This document shows, piece by piece, positions 54,680 to 63,880 of a stretch of 64,000 nt of DNA (its first letter is position 1; the number at the start of each line of letters is the position of its first letter). Position numbers and translations under genes: made by a program. The notes beneath the pieces are model-generated. The model ran no database searches and was not told the DNA's origin. It saw nothing but the letters and a program-made list of their open reading frames with translations. The DNA is taken from contig NZ_JBNJLT010000003.1 in the NCBI RefSeq assembly GCF_050113635.1, positions 310,001 through 374,000 on the forward strand. The letters run 5' to 3'. The DNA is from Marinimicrobium sp050113635. Lineage in GTDB: Bacteria; Pseudomonadota; Gammaproteobacteria; Pseudomonadales; Cellvibrionaceae.

Positions 54680-55824
54680 TGGCTGACGCACGTATTCGAC
54701 TGGGAATGGTTGGTGGCGGCCGCGGCGCTTTCATCGGTGCGGTGCACCGTATTGCCTCGCGCATTGATGATCGCTACGAGCTGGTGGCGGGGGCGCTGTC
54801 ATCTCGTCCCGATAACGCCAAGGCGTCTGCCGACGATCTGCATATTGCGCCGGAGCGTTCCTACACCTCATACGAGGAAATGTTCGCCGAAGAGGCCAAA
54901 CGCGACGATGGTATTGAAGCTGTCTCGATCGTAACACCGAACCACATGCATTTCCCGGTCGCCAAGGCGGCGCTCGAAGCCGGCATCCACGTGATTTGCG
55001 ACAAACCAGTGACCCGCACACTGGAAGAGGCTCTGGAGCTGGAGAAAATTGCCGCCAAGAGCAACGCCTTCTTTGGACTGACCCACAACTACAGTGCCTA
55101 CCCGCTGGTGCGTTACGCCCGTGAAATGATTGAGCGTGGCGAGCTTGGCAATGTGCGTCTGGTGCAGGTTGAGTATCCGCAGGAGTGGCTGACTAATGCC
55201 CCCGAGGCGGATAACAAGCAGGCGGCCTGGCGGACCGATCCGAACCAGTCCGGTAAAGCGGGCTGTCTCGGTGATATCGGTACCCACGCCTTCCAGTTGG
55301 CGGCGTTCATCTCCCAGTTGGAGCTGGATACCTTAAGTGCAGACCTGACCAGCTTCGTGCCCGGTCGTGAAGTGGACGATAACGTTCACGTCATGATGCG
55401 TTTCAAAGGTGGTGCCAAGGGCATGCTTTGGACCAGCCAAGTGGCTCCGGGTTGTGAAAACGGTCTGCGCATCCGTATCTACGGTGACAAAGCCGGTCTG
55501 GAATGGTCGCAGGAAAGCCCGAATGAAATGTGGTTCACGCCGCTGTTCGGTCGTCACCAGCGCATTACCCGCCGCAATGACAATCTCGACAGCGACGTGG
55601 CCGTGCGGGGTATTCGTACGCCCCAGGGGCACCCGGAAGGCTACCTGGAAGGCTTCGCTAACCTGTACACCGATATTGCGGATGTACTGGTGGCGCGCCG
55701 TAAGGGAGAGAGCCATGCCATCGAGTCCTGGATTCCCGGTATCGGTACGGGTGTTCAGGGGATGCGTTTCATTCAGGCGGTTCTGGATTCGTCCGAAGCG
55801 GACGGTCGCTGGACCACTCTGTAA
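54679..55824 (+). CDS. Gfo/Idh/MocA-family oxidoreductase, second cassette
   Basis: A 381-aa NAD(P)-dependent dehydrogenase. The Rossmann start reads LGMVGGGRGAFIGAVHR, and HVICDKPVTRTLEEA contains the D-K-P form of the family EKP motif with its catalytic lysine. A likely substrate-site histidine lies in GDIGTHAFQLAAF. It is the canonical counterpart of the unusual oxidoreductase at 37247. It overlaps the isomerase gene by one base and precedes an MFS transporter by 98 bases. Confidence 0.93.
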   Translation: MADARIRLGMVGGGRGAFIGAVHRIASRIDDRYELVAGALSSRPDNAKASADDLHIAPERSYTSYEEMFAEEAKRDDGIEAVSIVTPNHMHFPVAKAALEAGIHVICDKPVTRTLEEALELEKIAAKSNAFFGLTHNYSAYPLVRYAREMIERGELGNVRLVQVEYPQEWLTNAPEADNKQAAWRTDPNQSGKAGCLGDIGTHAFQLAAFISQLELDTLSADLTSFVPGREVDDNVHVMMRFKGGAKGMLWTSQVAPGCENGLRIRIYGDKAGLEWSQESPNEMWFTPLFGRHQRITRRNDNLDSDVAVRGIRTPQGHPEGYLEGFANLYTDIADVLVARRKGESHAIESWIPGIGTGVQGMRFIQAVLDSSEADGRWTTL

Positions 55825-55922
55825 ACCGTTAATCTGTTAGATCGGCAGGGGAATCCCCCCGTTGGCTTCCGTCCACTCGAGCAATCGGGTGGGCGGAGGA
55901 TAACAATAATGAGGAAATGAGT

Positions 55923-57512
55923 ATGAGTACAGCCACACTGGATGCCAACGGCATCAATCGGAAGAAGCTGTTTGCCGGTGCCTGTATGGCGCTATTGCCG
56001 ACGGCTTTTTCATTTGCTCTGGTGAGCAACATCCTGATTCAATTGAAAACTGAATTTATTCTGACGAACTCCGATGTGGGTTACATTGGTGGGGCAGCCC
56101 TGTGGGGCATGGCGCTATCCTTGTTGTTCCTCGGGCCTTTCCTGGAAAAATTTGGTCTTAAAGTGGCCGCTACAGGCGCTTTTATCTTCCACCTTCTGGG
56201 TGTCACCCTGTTTCTGGCCGGGGCGCCTCTGGCGGGAGATCCCTCCGGTTTCTGGGTGCTGTTCGCGGGAGCCATCGGCATGGGGATCGGCAACGGCCTG
56301 ATCGAGGTGACCGGTAACCCCCTGACCGCGACGCTGTTCCCGGACAACAAAACCACCAAACTCAACCATTTCCACGCGTTCTTTCCGGGCGGCATGGTGC
56401 TCGGTGGCCTGCTGGGCTGGGGAATGGTACAAATTGGCAGCATTGGCTCTTTCCAGATTTCTCACTGGACCATTCAGATCGCCATCATCTATATCCCGAT
56501 CTTCCTTTACGGCTACATGCTGCTGTCTGAGAAATTCCCGAAAACCGAACTGGCGGAAGCCGGTGTTTCCATGGGTGAAATGTTCAAGTACACCTTCACT
56601 CACCCGCTGGTTCTGCTGTTGATCTTCATTAAAATGGTCACCGTGTCTCTGGAGCTGGGGCCCATGCGCTGGATTCCCGCCGTTCTGGAATCTGCGGGCC
56701 TGCACGGCATGTTGGTGTTCGTCTGGATTACCGGTTTAATGGCTGTGCTGCGTCTGTTCGCGGGTCCGATTGTGGAACGCCTGGCGCCCACCGGGATGCT
56801 GTTTTGTGCCTCGATTCTGACCGCGCTCGGTTTGCTGATGTTCTCCACGTTTGAGTCCGGTACCTTCAAACTGATGTTCGCGGCCACCGTGTTTGCCTTC
56901 GGCGTAGCCTTTTTCTTCCCCACTATGGTGGGCGTCATGAGCGAACGTTTTCCGCGTGCAGGTTCCCTGGGCATCGTGTTGATGATCGGTGCCGGTATGA
57001 GTGCCTCGGGTTATTTGCAAGGCCTGATGGGTGGCATCGCCGACCGTCACTTGCCCGAAGCGATGGATCAGCAACGTGTCGTACAGGTTATGGAGCAGGT
57101 TGAACAGCGCTATCCCGGTTACATTGCCGACGCTGAAGCGGTCTCTGATAACCCGCAAGCGCTCGCCGATCTGGGCTACCGCGCGGCGGATGCACAGAAT
57201 GTGTTGAACCATAACGAAACCGCTTTGGACTACTACCGCAATGAAGGCGAGCTGAGTGGCCCACTGACCGGTAACGCATTGCGTTCGATTGTTGACGGCG
57301 GTTTACCGCAGGAGACCGAACTGGCGAGCGAAGCCGGCGCAATTGTTGGCCCCGCTGATAACTACGGTGGCCGTATGGCGTTTCGTTGGGTAATGCCGAT
57401 TGCGTTGATCGTTGCCCTGTTCTTCGCGGCTATGTATCTGTATGACCGCAAGCGCGGCGGTTATCGCGCTGTGAAACTGGACGATGGCACACCGGGCACC
57501 GGTGGCGCTTAA
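55923..57512 (+). CDS. MFS sugar transporter, FucP-like, with large C-terminal insertion
   Basis: A 529-aa major facilitator with about 12 membrane segments. Between the last two predicted segments, residues about 375-480 form a soluble insertion rich in Asp, Glu and Ala that is not typical of the family. It presumably imports the sugar handled by the two upstream enzymes. The ATG at 55923 is set by GAGG 8 bases upstream. A strong GGAGGATAACAATA site instead precedes ATG AGG AAA TGA at 55909-55920, a three-codon frame whose stop lies 2 bases before this start; this could couple translation. Confidence 0.9.
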   Translation: MSTATLDANGINRKKLFAGACMALLPTAFSFALVSNILIQLKTEFILTNSDVGYIGGAALWGMALSLLFLGPFLEKFGLKVAATGAFIFHLLGVTLFLAGAPLAGDPSGFWVLFAGAIGMGIGNGLIEVTGNPLTATLFPDNKTTKLNHFHAFFPGGMVLGGLLGWGMVQIGSIGSFQISHWTIQIAIIYIPIFLYGYMLLSEKFPKTELAEAGVSMGEMFKYTFTHPLVLLLIFIKMVTVSLELGPMRWIPAVLESAGLHGMLVFVWITGLMAVLRLFAGPIVERLAPTGMLFCASILTALGLLMFSTFESGTFKLMFAATVFAFGVAFFFPTMVGVMSERFPRAGSLGIVLMIGAGMSASGYLQGLMGGIADRHLPEAMDQQRVVQVMEQVEQRYPGYIADAEAVSDNPQALADLGYRAADAQNVLNHNETALDYYRNEGELSGPLTGNALRSIVDGGLPQETELASEAGAIVGPADNYGGRMAFRWVMPIALIVALFFAAMYLYDRKRGGYRAVKLDDGTPGTGGA

Positions 57513-57531
57513 GTGGATCGGCGCGTAAGCT

Positions 57532-57598
57532 GAATATACCCACATAGGTATATTCTCAAGCGACGAAAAAAAGAGGGCCTTTACGGCCCTCTTTTTTT
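57532..57598. terminator. Two hairpins, the second a strong bidirectional terminator
   Basis: The first is a 9-bp stem, GAATATACC/GGTATATTC (57532-57555). The second (57566-57598) is a perfect 14-bp stem with a run of A on the left and a run of T on the right, so it terminates both the MFS gene and the convergent dxs operon. Confidence 0.95.
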
Positions 57599-57676
57599 GT
57601 TTCTCAACGAGACAGAATGACGAGCATGGTCAATGAGAGAGGTGGGATAACGGAGATAGCAGCGAGAAACGGAGAG

Positions 57677-59557
57677 TTACTTACCTGACGTACCCAACCG
57701 CTGACGGATGGCCTCTTCGATCCCCTCCGCATCCAGCCCTTGTCCCGCGAGCTGTTGACGAGGCGTGTCGTGGTCGACGAACTCATCGCGAAAGCCCAGC
57801 GGCAGCCACATGGACCTTACTCCTTTTAGCGCCAGATATTCACTGACAGCCGCACCAGCGCCTCCGGCAATCACATTTTCTTCCAGTGTTACCAGAAGCT
57901 CGTGTTGGGCCGCCATCCGCTCCACTAGCTCAGTGTCCAGTGGTTTCACAAAGCGCATATCGCAGACGCTGGCGTCAAGCCGTTCTGCCGCCTCCATGGC
58001 GGCGGGCAGGGAGGCCCCAAAGTTGAGGATGACCACATTTTTGCCCTGACGGCACTCGCGGCCCTGGCCCAGCGGTAAGGCCGACATGACCGGCTCAATC
58101 GTCGTGCCCGGACCGCTGCCTCTCGGGTATCGCACGGCCGCAGGCCCCGCGTGTTGCCAGGCGGTGTACAGCAGCTGGCGGCATTCATTTTCATCGCTGG
58201 GTGCGGCAATGACCATGTTGGGAATGCAGCGCAGATAGGTCAGATCAAAAGTGCCGCCGTGGGTCGGACCGTCTTCGCCAACCAGTCCGGCACGGTCAAT
58301 GGCGAAGGTAACATCGAGTTGCTGTAGTGCTACATCGTGAATCAGTTGGTCGTAGGCACGTTGCAAAAATGTGGAATAAATCGCGACCACGGGTTTCAGG
58401 CCCTCGCAGGCCAGGCCGGCGGCCAGAGTGACAGCGTGTTGCTCGGCGATCGCCACATCGTAAAAACGCTCGGGAAAACGTTGCGCAAAACCGACCATGC
58501 CCGAACCTTCGCACATGGCGGGTGTAATACCGATCACCCGCTCGTCCCGCTCGGCGATATCGCACAGCCAGTCACCAAACACTTGCTGGTACTTGGGGCC
58601 GCTGGGCTTTTTCCTGGGGGCGAGTTTGGGTTCCAGCTTATTAAGCGCGTGATAGCCCACCGGGTCGTCTTCGGCGGGGCCAAAGCCTTTGCCTTTGCGG
58701 GTGATCACGTGCAGTAATTTGGGGCCTTTCACTTCGCGCAGATTGCGCAGGTAACTGACCAGATTGCCGATGTCGTGTCCGTCGATAGGGCCGACGTAGT
58801 TGAACCCCATTTCCTCGAACAGGGTTCCGGGCGACATGAAACCCTTGAAATGTTCCTCCGTGCGGCGGGCAAACTCCCAGGCGGAGGGAATTTTGGTCAA
58901 TACCTGTTTGCTGCCTTCACGCAACGAGTTGTAGAACTTGCTGCCCCATACTTTGGACAGATACGTGGCCAGTCCACCGACATTGGGTGAGATCGACATA
59001 TTGTTGTCGTTCAGGATTACCAGCATGTCAGTATCGGTGTGAGCGATATGGTTTAGGGCCTCGAACGCCATGCCAGCGGTCATGGCGCCGTCGCCGATAA
59101 TGGCTGCACACTTGCGGTCATCGCCGTTCAGCGCGCTTGCCAGGGCCATCCCCTGGGCCGCACTCAACGATGTGCTGGAGTGGCCGACACCGAAGGTGTC
59201 GAAATCGCTTTCGCTGCGCTTGGGAAATCCCGACAGGCCGCCGTGCTGGCGAATACTGCCCATGCGCTCGCGCCGGCCAGTGAGGATCTTATGAGGGTAC
59301 GTCTGGTGGCCCACATCCCAGACCAGGCGATCTTCCGGGGTCTGGTAGACGTAGTGCAGTGCAACCGTCAGCTCTACCACGCCGAGCCCGGCCCCGAAGT
59401 GGCCACCGCTTTGTCCGACGGTGTACAGCAGGTAGGCGCGAAGCTCGTCGGCGAGCGTGTCGAGCTCCTTTTCCTTGAGATCACGCAGCGCAGCCGGGTC
59501 TTCAATGCGGTCCAGAAGAGGCGTGTCCGGTCGGCTTGTGGGAATTTCGTCAAACAT
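57677..59557 (-). CDS. dxs: 1-deoxy-D-xylulose-5-phosphate synthase
   Basis: A 626-aa thiamine-diphosphate enzyme that condenses pyruvate and glyceraldehyde 3-phosphate in the first step of the MEP isoprenoid pathway. It has the ThDP motif GDGAMTAGMAFEALNH with later NDNNMSISPNVG, and the central DRAGLVGEDGPTHGGTFD. Full length. It is last in the xseB-ispA-dxs operon, 111 bases after ispA. Confidence 0.98.
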   Translation of the reverse strand: MFDEIPTSRPDTPLLDRIEDPAALRDLKEKELDTLADELRAYLLYTVGQSGGHFGAGLGVVELTVALHYVYQTPEDRLVWDVGHQTYPHKILTGRRERMGSIRQHGGLSGFPKRSESDFDTFGVGHSSTSLSAAQGMALASALNGDDRKCAAIIGDGAMTAGMAFEALNHIAHTDTDMLVILNDNNMSISPNVGGLATYLSKVWGSKFYNSLREGSKQVLTKIPSAWEFARRTEEHFKGFMSPGTLFEEMGFNYVGPIDGHDIGNLVSYLRNLREVKGPKLLHVITRKGKGFGPAEDDPVGYHALNKLEPKLAPRKKPSGPKYQQVFGDWLCDIAERDERVIGITPAMCEGSGMVGFAQRFPERFYDVAIAEQHAVTLAAGLACEGLKPVVAIYSTFLQRAYDQLIHDVALQQLDVTFAIDRAGLVGEDGPTHGGTFDLTYLRCIPNMVIAAPSDENECRQLLYTAWQHAGPAAVRYPRGSGPGTTIEPVMSALPLGQGRECRQGKNVVILNFGASLPAAMEAAERLDASVCDMRFVKPLDTELVERMAAQHELLVTLEENVIAGGAGAAVSEYLALKGVRSMWLPLGFRDEFVDHDTPRQQLAGQGLDAEGIEEAIRQRLGTSGK

Positions 59558-59668
59558 GAGTCACGTCGTTATTCGAAAGGGGCCATTGTAGGGGGCTGTC
59601 CCCCCGTTGCCTAGGGCTGGTTCACACTCAACAATAACTTTTTAAACGGTGTGAACCGGGCCAGGGTG

Positions 59669-60559
59669 TCAGTAGTTACGCTCGACGATATAGTGCGCCA
59701 GAGCGCGCAACGCATCGGCCCCGTCGTTAAAGGTCTCCAGGCTGTCGAGGCTCTGCGACAGTAAGTCTCGGGATTTGTGACGGGCACCGTCCAGCCCCAG
59801 CAGGGACACATAGGTGGGTTTGTGGCGAGCGCTGTCGGCACCCTGTTGTTTGCCGAGCGTTCCCGTGTCAGCGGTGACGTCGAGAATATCGTCTTGTACC
59901 TGAAAGGCCAGGCCAATGGCGTCGGCATACTGGGCCAGGGCCTCGCGCTGAGCGGGCGTCGCCCCTCCCACCAGAGCACCCATCACGACGCTGGCTTGGA
60001 TCAGTGCGCCGGTTTTGTGCCGGTGCATACGTTCGAGCTGCGCCAGCTCCAGGGTTTTCTCCACAGCACCGAGGTCAATCGCCTGGCCGAGCACCATACC
60101 TTGGGCACCCGCCGCTCGCGCGAGTTCAGCAACCAGTGCGATACGGGTGGAATCCGTGGTATCGGGGACCTGGGTCAACAGATCAAATGCCAGGCTCTGC
60201 AAGGCATCACCTGCGAGAATGGCGGTGGCCTCGTCGAAGGCAATATGGCAACTGGGCTGGCCCCGGCGCAGATCATCGTCGTCCATGGCGGGCAGGTCGT
60301 CATGAACCAGGCTGTAGGCGTGCAGGCATTCAACGGCCGCTGCCACGTGATCCAGCGTCCGGTCCGGAGCGCGGTTCAGCGCTGCGCCGGCCGCGTATAC
60401 CAGCAGTGGGCGGATACGCTTTCCGCCGTTGCCCAAGCTGTAGGCCATGGCTGTCGCCAGCGACGCCTGTTGAGTATCGGGTGCCGGCAAAACCTGAGAG
60501 AGCGCCGCAGCAAATCGCTCTCGCCAGGGGTGGGCATACTGCTCGAATGCGATGCTCAT
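59669..60559 (-). CDS. ispA: Farnesyl diphosphate synthase
   Basis: A 296-aa trans-prenyltransferase that makes farnesyl diphosphate. The first Asp-rich motif, DDLPAMDDDDLRRG, and the second, QDDILD, bind the magnesium-diphosphate ends. The start overlaps the xseB stop by 4 bases (ATGA), implying coupling. Confidence 0.97.
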   Translation of the reverse strand: MSIAFEQYAHPWRERFAAALSQVLPAPDTQQASLATAMAYSLGNGGKRIRPLLVYAAGAALNRAPDRTLDHVAAAVECLHAYSLVHDDLPAMDDDDLRRGQPSCHIAFDEATAILAGDALQSLAFDLLTQVPDTTDSTRIALVAELARAAGAQGMVLGQAIDLGAVEKTLELAQLERMHRHKTGALIQASVVMGALVGGATPAQREALAQYADAIGLAFQVQDDILDVTADTGTLGKQQGADSARHKPTYVSLLGLDGARHKSRDLLSQSLDSLETFNDGADALRALAHYIVERNY

Positions 60560-60804
60560 TCGCCCTCGCTTTCGGTATCATCCAGCGGCTGCAGGCGCAT
60601 CTCGCCCTGTTGCTCCATCAGTGTCTGAACCTGCTGCTCGGCGGCGCTGAGCCGTTCCTGGCAGTGGCGAGTCAGTCCAATGCCTCGTTCAAAGGCCTTG
60701 AGGGACTCCTCCAAAGAGAGTTCTCCCTGCTCCATTTGCTGAACCAGCGCTTCCAGCTCGCTGAGTGACTGTTCAAAGTCCACGGAGGGCTTTTTCGTGG
60801 GCAT
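60556..60804 (-). CDS. xseB: Exodeoxyribonuclease VII small subunit
   Basis: An 82-aa two-helix protein that assembles with XseA into the single-strand exonuclease VII. Motifs SLSELEALVQQMEQGELSLEESLKAFERG and LTRHCQERLSAAEQQV are diagnostic. It is first in the operon with ispA and dxs. Confidence 0.96.
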   Translation of the reverse strand: MPTKKPSVDFEQSLSELEALVQQMEQGELSLEESLKAFERGIGLTRHCQERLSAAEQQVQTLMEQQGEMRLQPLDDTESEGE

Positions 60805-61043
60805 GGGGCACCTATTGTCGATCGCTCAAATTGCCAAAAACGGGCGAGGCGGGCAGTGAAGAATTTTCCGCCGCAGCCGATAGACTCATCAGAGTGTCCG
60901 TATTTGGCATGAATAGGGCGCAATTATAAACTGACTGCTGCTAAGATGCAGGTTTATCCCGGCTTATTTACTGTGGTCTTTGGCTCTGGTCTCTTGTTCT
61001 GGTCTTTACCCAATGTGATGTCGTTTAGTGTGAGGAGCGATTC

Positions 61044-61811
61044 ATGGATTTAGCAACCCTCGTCGGTATTATCGGCGCTTTGGGCTTGATTATCGCCTCA
61101 ATGTTTCTTTCCGGAGACATCGGGATCTTTGTCAATGCGCCGTCGCTGCTGATCGTCGTGGGGGGAACCCTGTTTGCGGCCATGGCCAAATTCAGTCTGG
61201 GCCAGTTTTTTGGCTCTTTTCGTGTCGCGGCCAAGAGCTTCGTGTTCAAACTCGAAGATCCGGTGGATCTGATCGATGAAATCGTGGAGTTGGCCGATGC
61301 CGCGAGAAAGGGGGGGCTGCTGTCTCTGGAGGGCAAGGACGTCAGCAGTCCCTTTTTACAGAAAGGCATTCAACTGCTGGTGGATGGGCACGATCCAGAG
61401 GTGGTGAAAAACATGATGTCCAAGGACCGCTACCTGGCCGAGGAGCGCCACCGCGTCGGATCATCGATTTTTGCGGCGATGGGCGATATCGCGCCGGCCA
61501 TGGGCATGATTGGGACCTTGATTGGTTTGGTGGCCATGCTGTCGAACATGGAAGATCCGAAGGCCATTGGTCCGGCCATGGCCATTGCATTGTTGACGAC
61601 CCTGTATGGCACACTGTTGGCGAATGCGGTATTTCTCCCTATTGCTGACAAGCTGCGTCTGCGCGCGGAGGAGGAAGTGCTGGTCAAAAGCCTGATTATC
61701 GACGCCCTGCTGGCCATTCAGAGTGGCCAGAATCCGCGAGTGATTGATTCCATGCTCCGTACGTATCTGCCCGAGCGCAAGCGCGACATCGCCGATGCGG
61801 ATGCCGCCTGA
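61044..61811 (+). CDS. motA: Flagellar stator protein MotA (PomA type)
   Basis: A 255-aa stator channel protein with four membrane segments (about 5-22, 28-48, 148-170 and 180-203). The cytoplasmic loop between segments 2 and 3 carries the charged residues that touch FliG. The proximity to xseB-ispA-dxs matches the Vibrio pomAB locus, suggesting a sodium-driven stator; this is inference. GAGGAG precedes the ATG. motB follows after 25 bases. Confidence 0.94.
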   Translation: MDLATLVGIIGALGLIIASMFLSGDIGIFVNAPSLLIVVGGTLFAAMAKFSLGQFFGSFRVAAKSFVFKLEDPVDLIDEIVELADAARKGGLLSLEGKDVSSPFLQKGIQLLVDGHDPEVVKNMMSKDRYLAEERHRVGSSIFAAMGDIAPAMGMIGTLIGLVAMLSNMEDPKAIGPAMAIALLTTLYGTLLANAVFLPIADKLRLRAEEEVLVKSLIIDALLAIQSGQNPRVIDSMLRTYLPERKRDIADADAA

Positions 61812-61836
61812 TCGCCGGTAGAGGGGGAGTGGGATA

Positions 61837-62820
61837 ATGGATGACGAAATGCAACGTAAAAAGTCATCGAAGGCGGGGCTGCCCCCCTGGATGGCGACTT
61901 TTGCCGATTTGATGGCGTTGCTGCTGTGCTTTTTCGTGTTGCTGTTGTCGTTCTCCGAAATGGATGCGATGAAATTCAAGCGCCTGGCCGGTTCACTGGC
62001 CCAGGCCTTTGGGGTGCAGGCCGAAATTCCGGTGAACGAAATCCCCAAGGGCACCAGCATCGTGGCCCAGGAGTTCAGTCCGGGAAAACCCGAACCCACA
62101 CCGATCAATGAGATTTTCCAGACCACAGACGACACCACTCAAATGAGTCTGGAGGTTTACTGCGCGGAGGAATTCGACATTCAGCAGGGCGATCCGGAGC
62201 ACGACGACTCCGCTCGCCAGCAGCTTCAGCAGCGGCTGGAGGAGTTGATTCGTGAGACGGAGCGCGATGCCGCCGCGTTGGCCATACGTTTGCAGGGGCA
62301 AATTGCCTCGGGACAGATTGAAATAGAAACCCGTGGTCGGCAGATCATCATTCGCATTCGCGAGCAAGGGTCTTTTCCCTCAGGCTCCGCCACCCTCTCG
62401 CCAGATTACTATGATGTGCTCGATGAGATACAGGCGGTACTCATGCTGCAGTCCGGCAGTATCAAGGTGCAGGGGCATACCGACAATGTGCCCATCAGTT
62501 CCGAGCGCTTTCGTTCAAACTGGGAGCTGTCCACCGCGCGGGCCGTGTCGGTCGCCCATCAATTGATGCGCGGCGATTATATTGATCCCGAGCGGTTTGA
62601 AGTGAGTGGTTTTGCCGACACCCGGCCGTTGGCGCTAAATGATTCAGCGAATAATCGAGCCCGAAATCGCCGGGTGGAGGTGGTGATCCGTCAGGGATTG
62701 AGGGACGAACTGGGTGAGCAGGAGCAGCAGCTGTTGCGCGAAGAAGGCAATGATATTATGCGCAGTATGGACATTTCCCCGGATTACCTGTTTGACCTTG
62801 AGCCCGAGGAGATCTTCTAA
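61837..62820 (+). CDS. motB: Flagellar stator protein MotB (PomB type)
   Basis: A 327-aa stator anchor. A basic N-terminus precedes one membrane segment (about 18-40) with the ion-binding aspartate D24 in FADLMALLLCFFVLLLSFSEMD, closely matching PomB. Residues about 190-300 form an OmpA-like peptidoglycan-binding domain with GHTDNVPIS and ANNRARNRRVEV. The stator pair implies a flagellated, motile bacterium, consistent with the chemoreceptor. Confidence 0.95.
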   Translation: MDDEMQRKKSSKAGLPPWMATFADLMALLLCFFVLLLSFSEMDAMKFKRLAGSLAQAFGVQAEIPVNEIPKGTSIVAQEFSPGKPEPTPINEIFQTTDDTTQMSLEVYCAEEFDIQQGDPEHDDSARQQLQQRLEELIRETERDAAALAIRLQGQIASGQIEIETRGRQIIIRIREQGSFPSGSATLSPDYYDVLDEIQAVLMLQSGSIKVQGHTDNVPISSERFRSNWELSTARAVSVAHQLMRGDYIDPERFEVSGFADTRPLALNDSANNRARNRRVEVVIRQGLRDELGEQEQQLLREEGNDIMRSMDISPDYLFDLEPEEIF

Positions 62821-62878
62821 GCGGTCAGCATTGGCGCATTTTTGTGAGATATCTCGCACACGATTTTCCGACTTTGAC

Positions 62879-63040
62879 GACTGGAGACGGCTCGACTCGC
62901 GGCGCATAATACGGAGTAATGGAGACAGGCACTGGACGCAAGGCATGGAACTGAACGGATGCGTGCCAACCGGCCCGGGAAGGGCCCCATCCTGTAAGCA
63001 GGCAACCCCCGCGATACCCCCATCGCGGGGGTTTCTTTCG
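62879..63040 (+). ncRNA. Candidate GGA-rich sRNA with terminator (CsrA/RsmA-binding type)
   Basis: Between motB and the HNH gene lie six GGA triplets within 77 bases (62883-62959). A GGCCC/GGGCC hairpin (about 62968-62985) and a strong terminator hairpin (63004-63033) follow. Clustered GGAs and a terminal hairpin are features of Csr/Rsm sRNAs. I found no certain promoter, so this is a candidate only; the structure could equally belong to the motB 3' end. Confidence 0.35.
63004..63038 (+). terminator. Terminator between motB and the HNH gene
   Basis: A perfect 12-bp stem AACCCCCGCGAT/ATCGCGGGGGTT with a 6-nt loop, followed by TCTTTC. It could end the motAB transcript or a small RNA. Confidence 0.85.
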
Positions 63041-63224
63041 TTTAATGGCCCCTCTTTTTTCGATCAATGTCATTTTCTTTGAAATAACTAGAAGTTTTGA
63101 CACATTCGCGTCATAGTTAACAACCAGAGTATTGATATAGTCAGTACGTGACCGAATGCTGGTGGCCTCACCGCCACAGACAGTCGGCTTTCGTGAGCGC
63201 ACTCGGCGGTCACTGGAGGTGTCG

Positions 63225-63827
63225 ATGGAAGCGCGTATTCTTCGGCTCAATATCGCCGGTCAGCCGCTTGAGTGGCTGAACTGGAAAGAGGCCGTCTGCC
63301 TCTACGCCCGGGATCTTGTGCAATGGACACTGGGCGGCCAGGTGCGGCGCGTTTATGGTGGGCAGTCAAGAGTCACTGGGCACCGCACCCGGATCGATCT
63401 TCCTGCCATTATCGCCTGCGGAGGCGGCCGCATGGGTCGTATGCGACTGGTTCCGCCGCTGACCAATACCGCCCTGTTTGCCCGCGACCATCACCAGTGC
63501 CTTTACTGCGGTAACTTCTTCAGTGTTGATCAGCTCTCCCGCGACCATGTACACCCCATCAGTCGCGGCGGTCGAGACCGGTGGAACAACGTGGTCGCTG
63601 CCTGCAAGCGGTGTAACCAGCGCAAAGGGAACCAGTTACTGGCCGATATCGGCATGGAACTGCTGGCCCTGCCTTTTTGCCCGAATACTGCCGAATACCT
63701 GGCGCTGATCAATAGCGACCGTATTCGCGGCGATCAGATGGACTTCTTGCGTCCTCAATTCTCCCGACGCCGCGATTGGGCCGGTTTTGATTCAGCGCAA
63801 CCGCGCCCCGGTGCGGCCTTGCTATAG
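63225..63827 (+). CDS. HNH endonuclease family protein
   Basis: A 200-aa protein. Residues about 1-75 are an N-terminal part common to small HNH proteins of this group (ILRLNIAGQPLEWLNWKEAV). The HNH fold is at about 88-140: C92 and C95 (CLYC), D107-H108 in the first histidine motif, N121-N122, then C127 and C130 (CKRC). This is complete for a zinc-supported nuclease. GGAGGTGTCG precedes the ATG. The gene is single, not inside a visible phage or restriction cluster. Homologues of this kind are widespread in gammaproteobacteria with unknown function. Confidence 0.88.
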   Translation: MEARILRLNIAGQPLEWLNWKEAVCLYARDLVQWTLGGQVRRVYGGQSRVTGHRTRIDLPAIIACGGGRMGRMRLVPPLTNTALFARDHHQCLYCGNFFSVDQLSRDHVHPISRGGRDRWNNVVAACKRCNQRKGNQLLADIGMELLALPFCPNTAEYLALINSDRIRGDQMDFLRPQFSRRRDWAGFDSAQPRPGAALL

Positions 63828-63880
63828 TGTGGCCGACCAAGCCCTGAGTGGCTCACAACGGCTGAATCAGGAGAACTGCA

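Noticed and set aside
63097..63102. TTGACA before the HNH gene as a sigma-70 promoter
   Set aside because: No acceptable -10 box lies 16-18 bases downstream, so it is not reported as a promoter.
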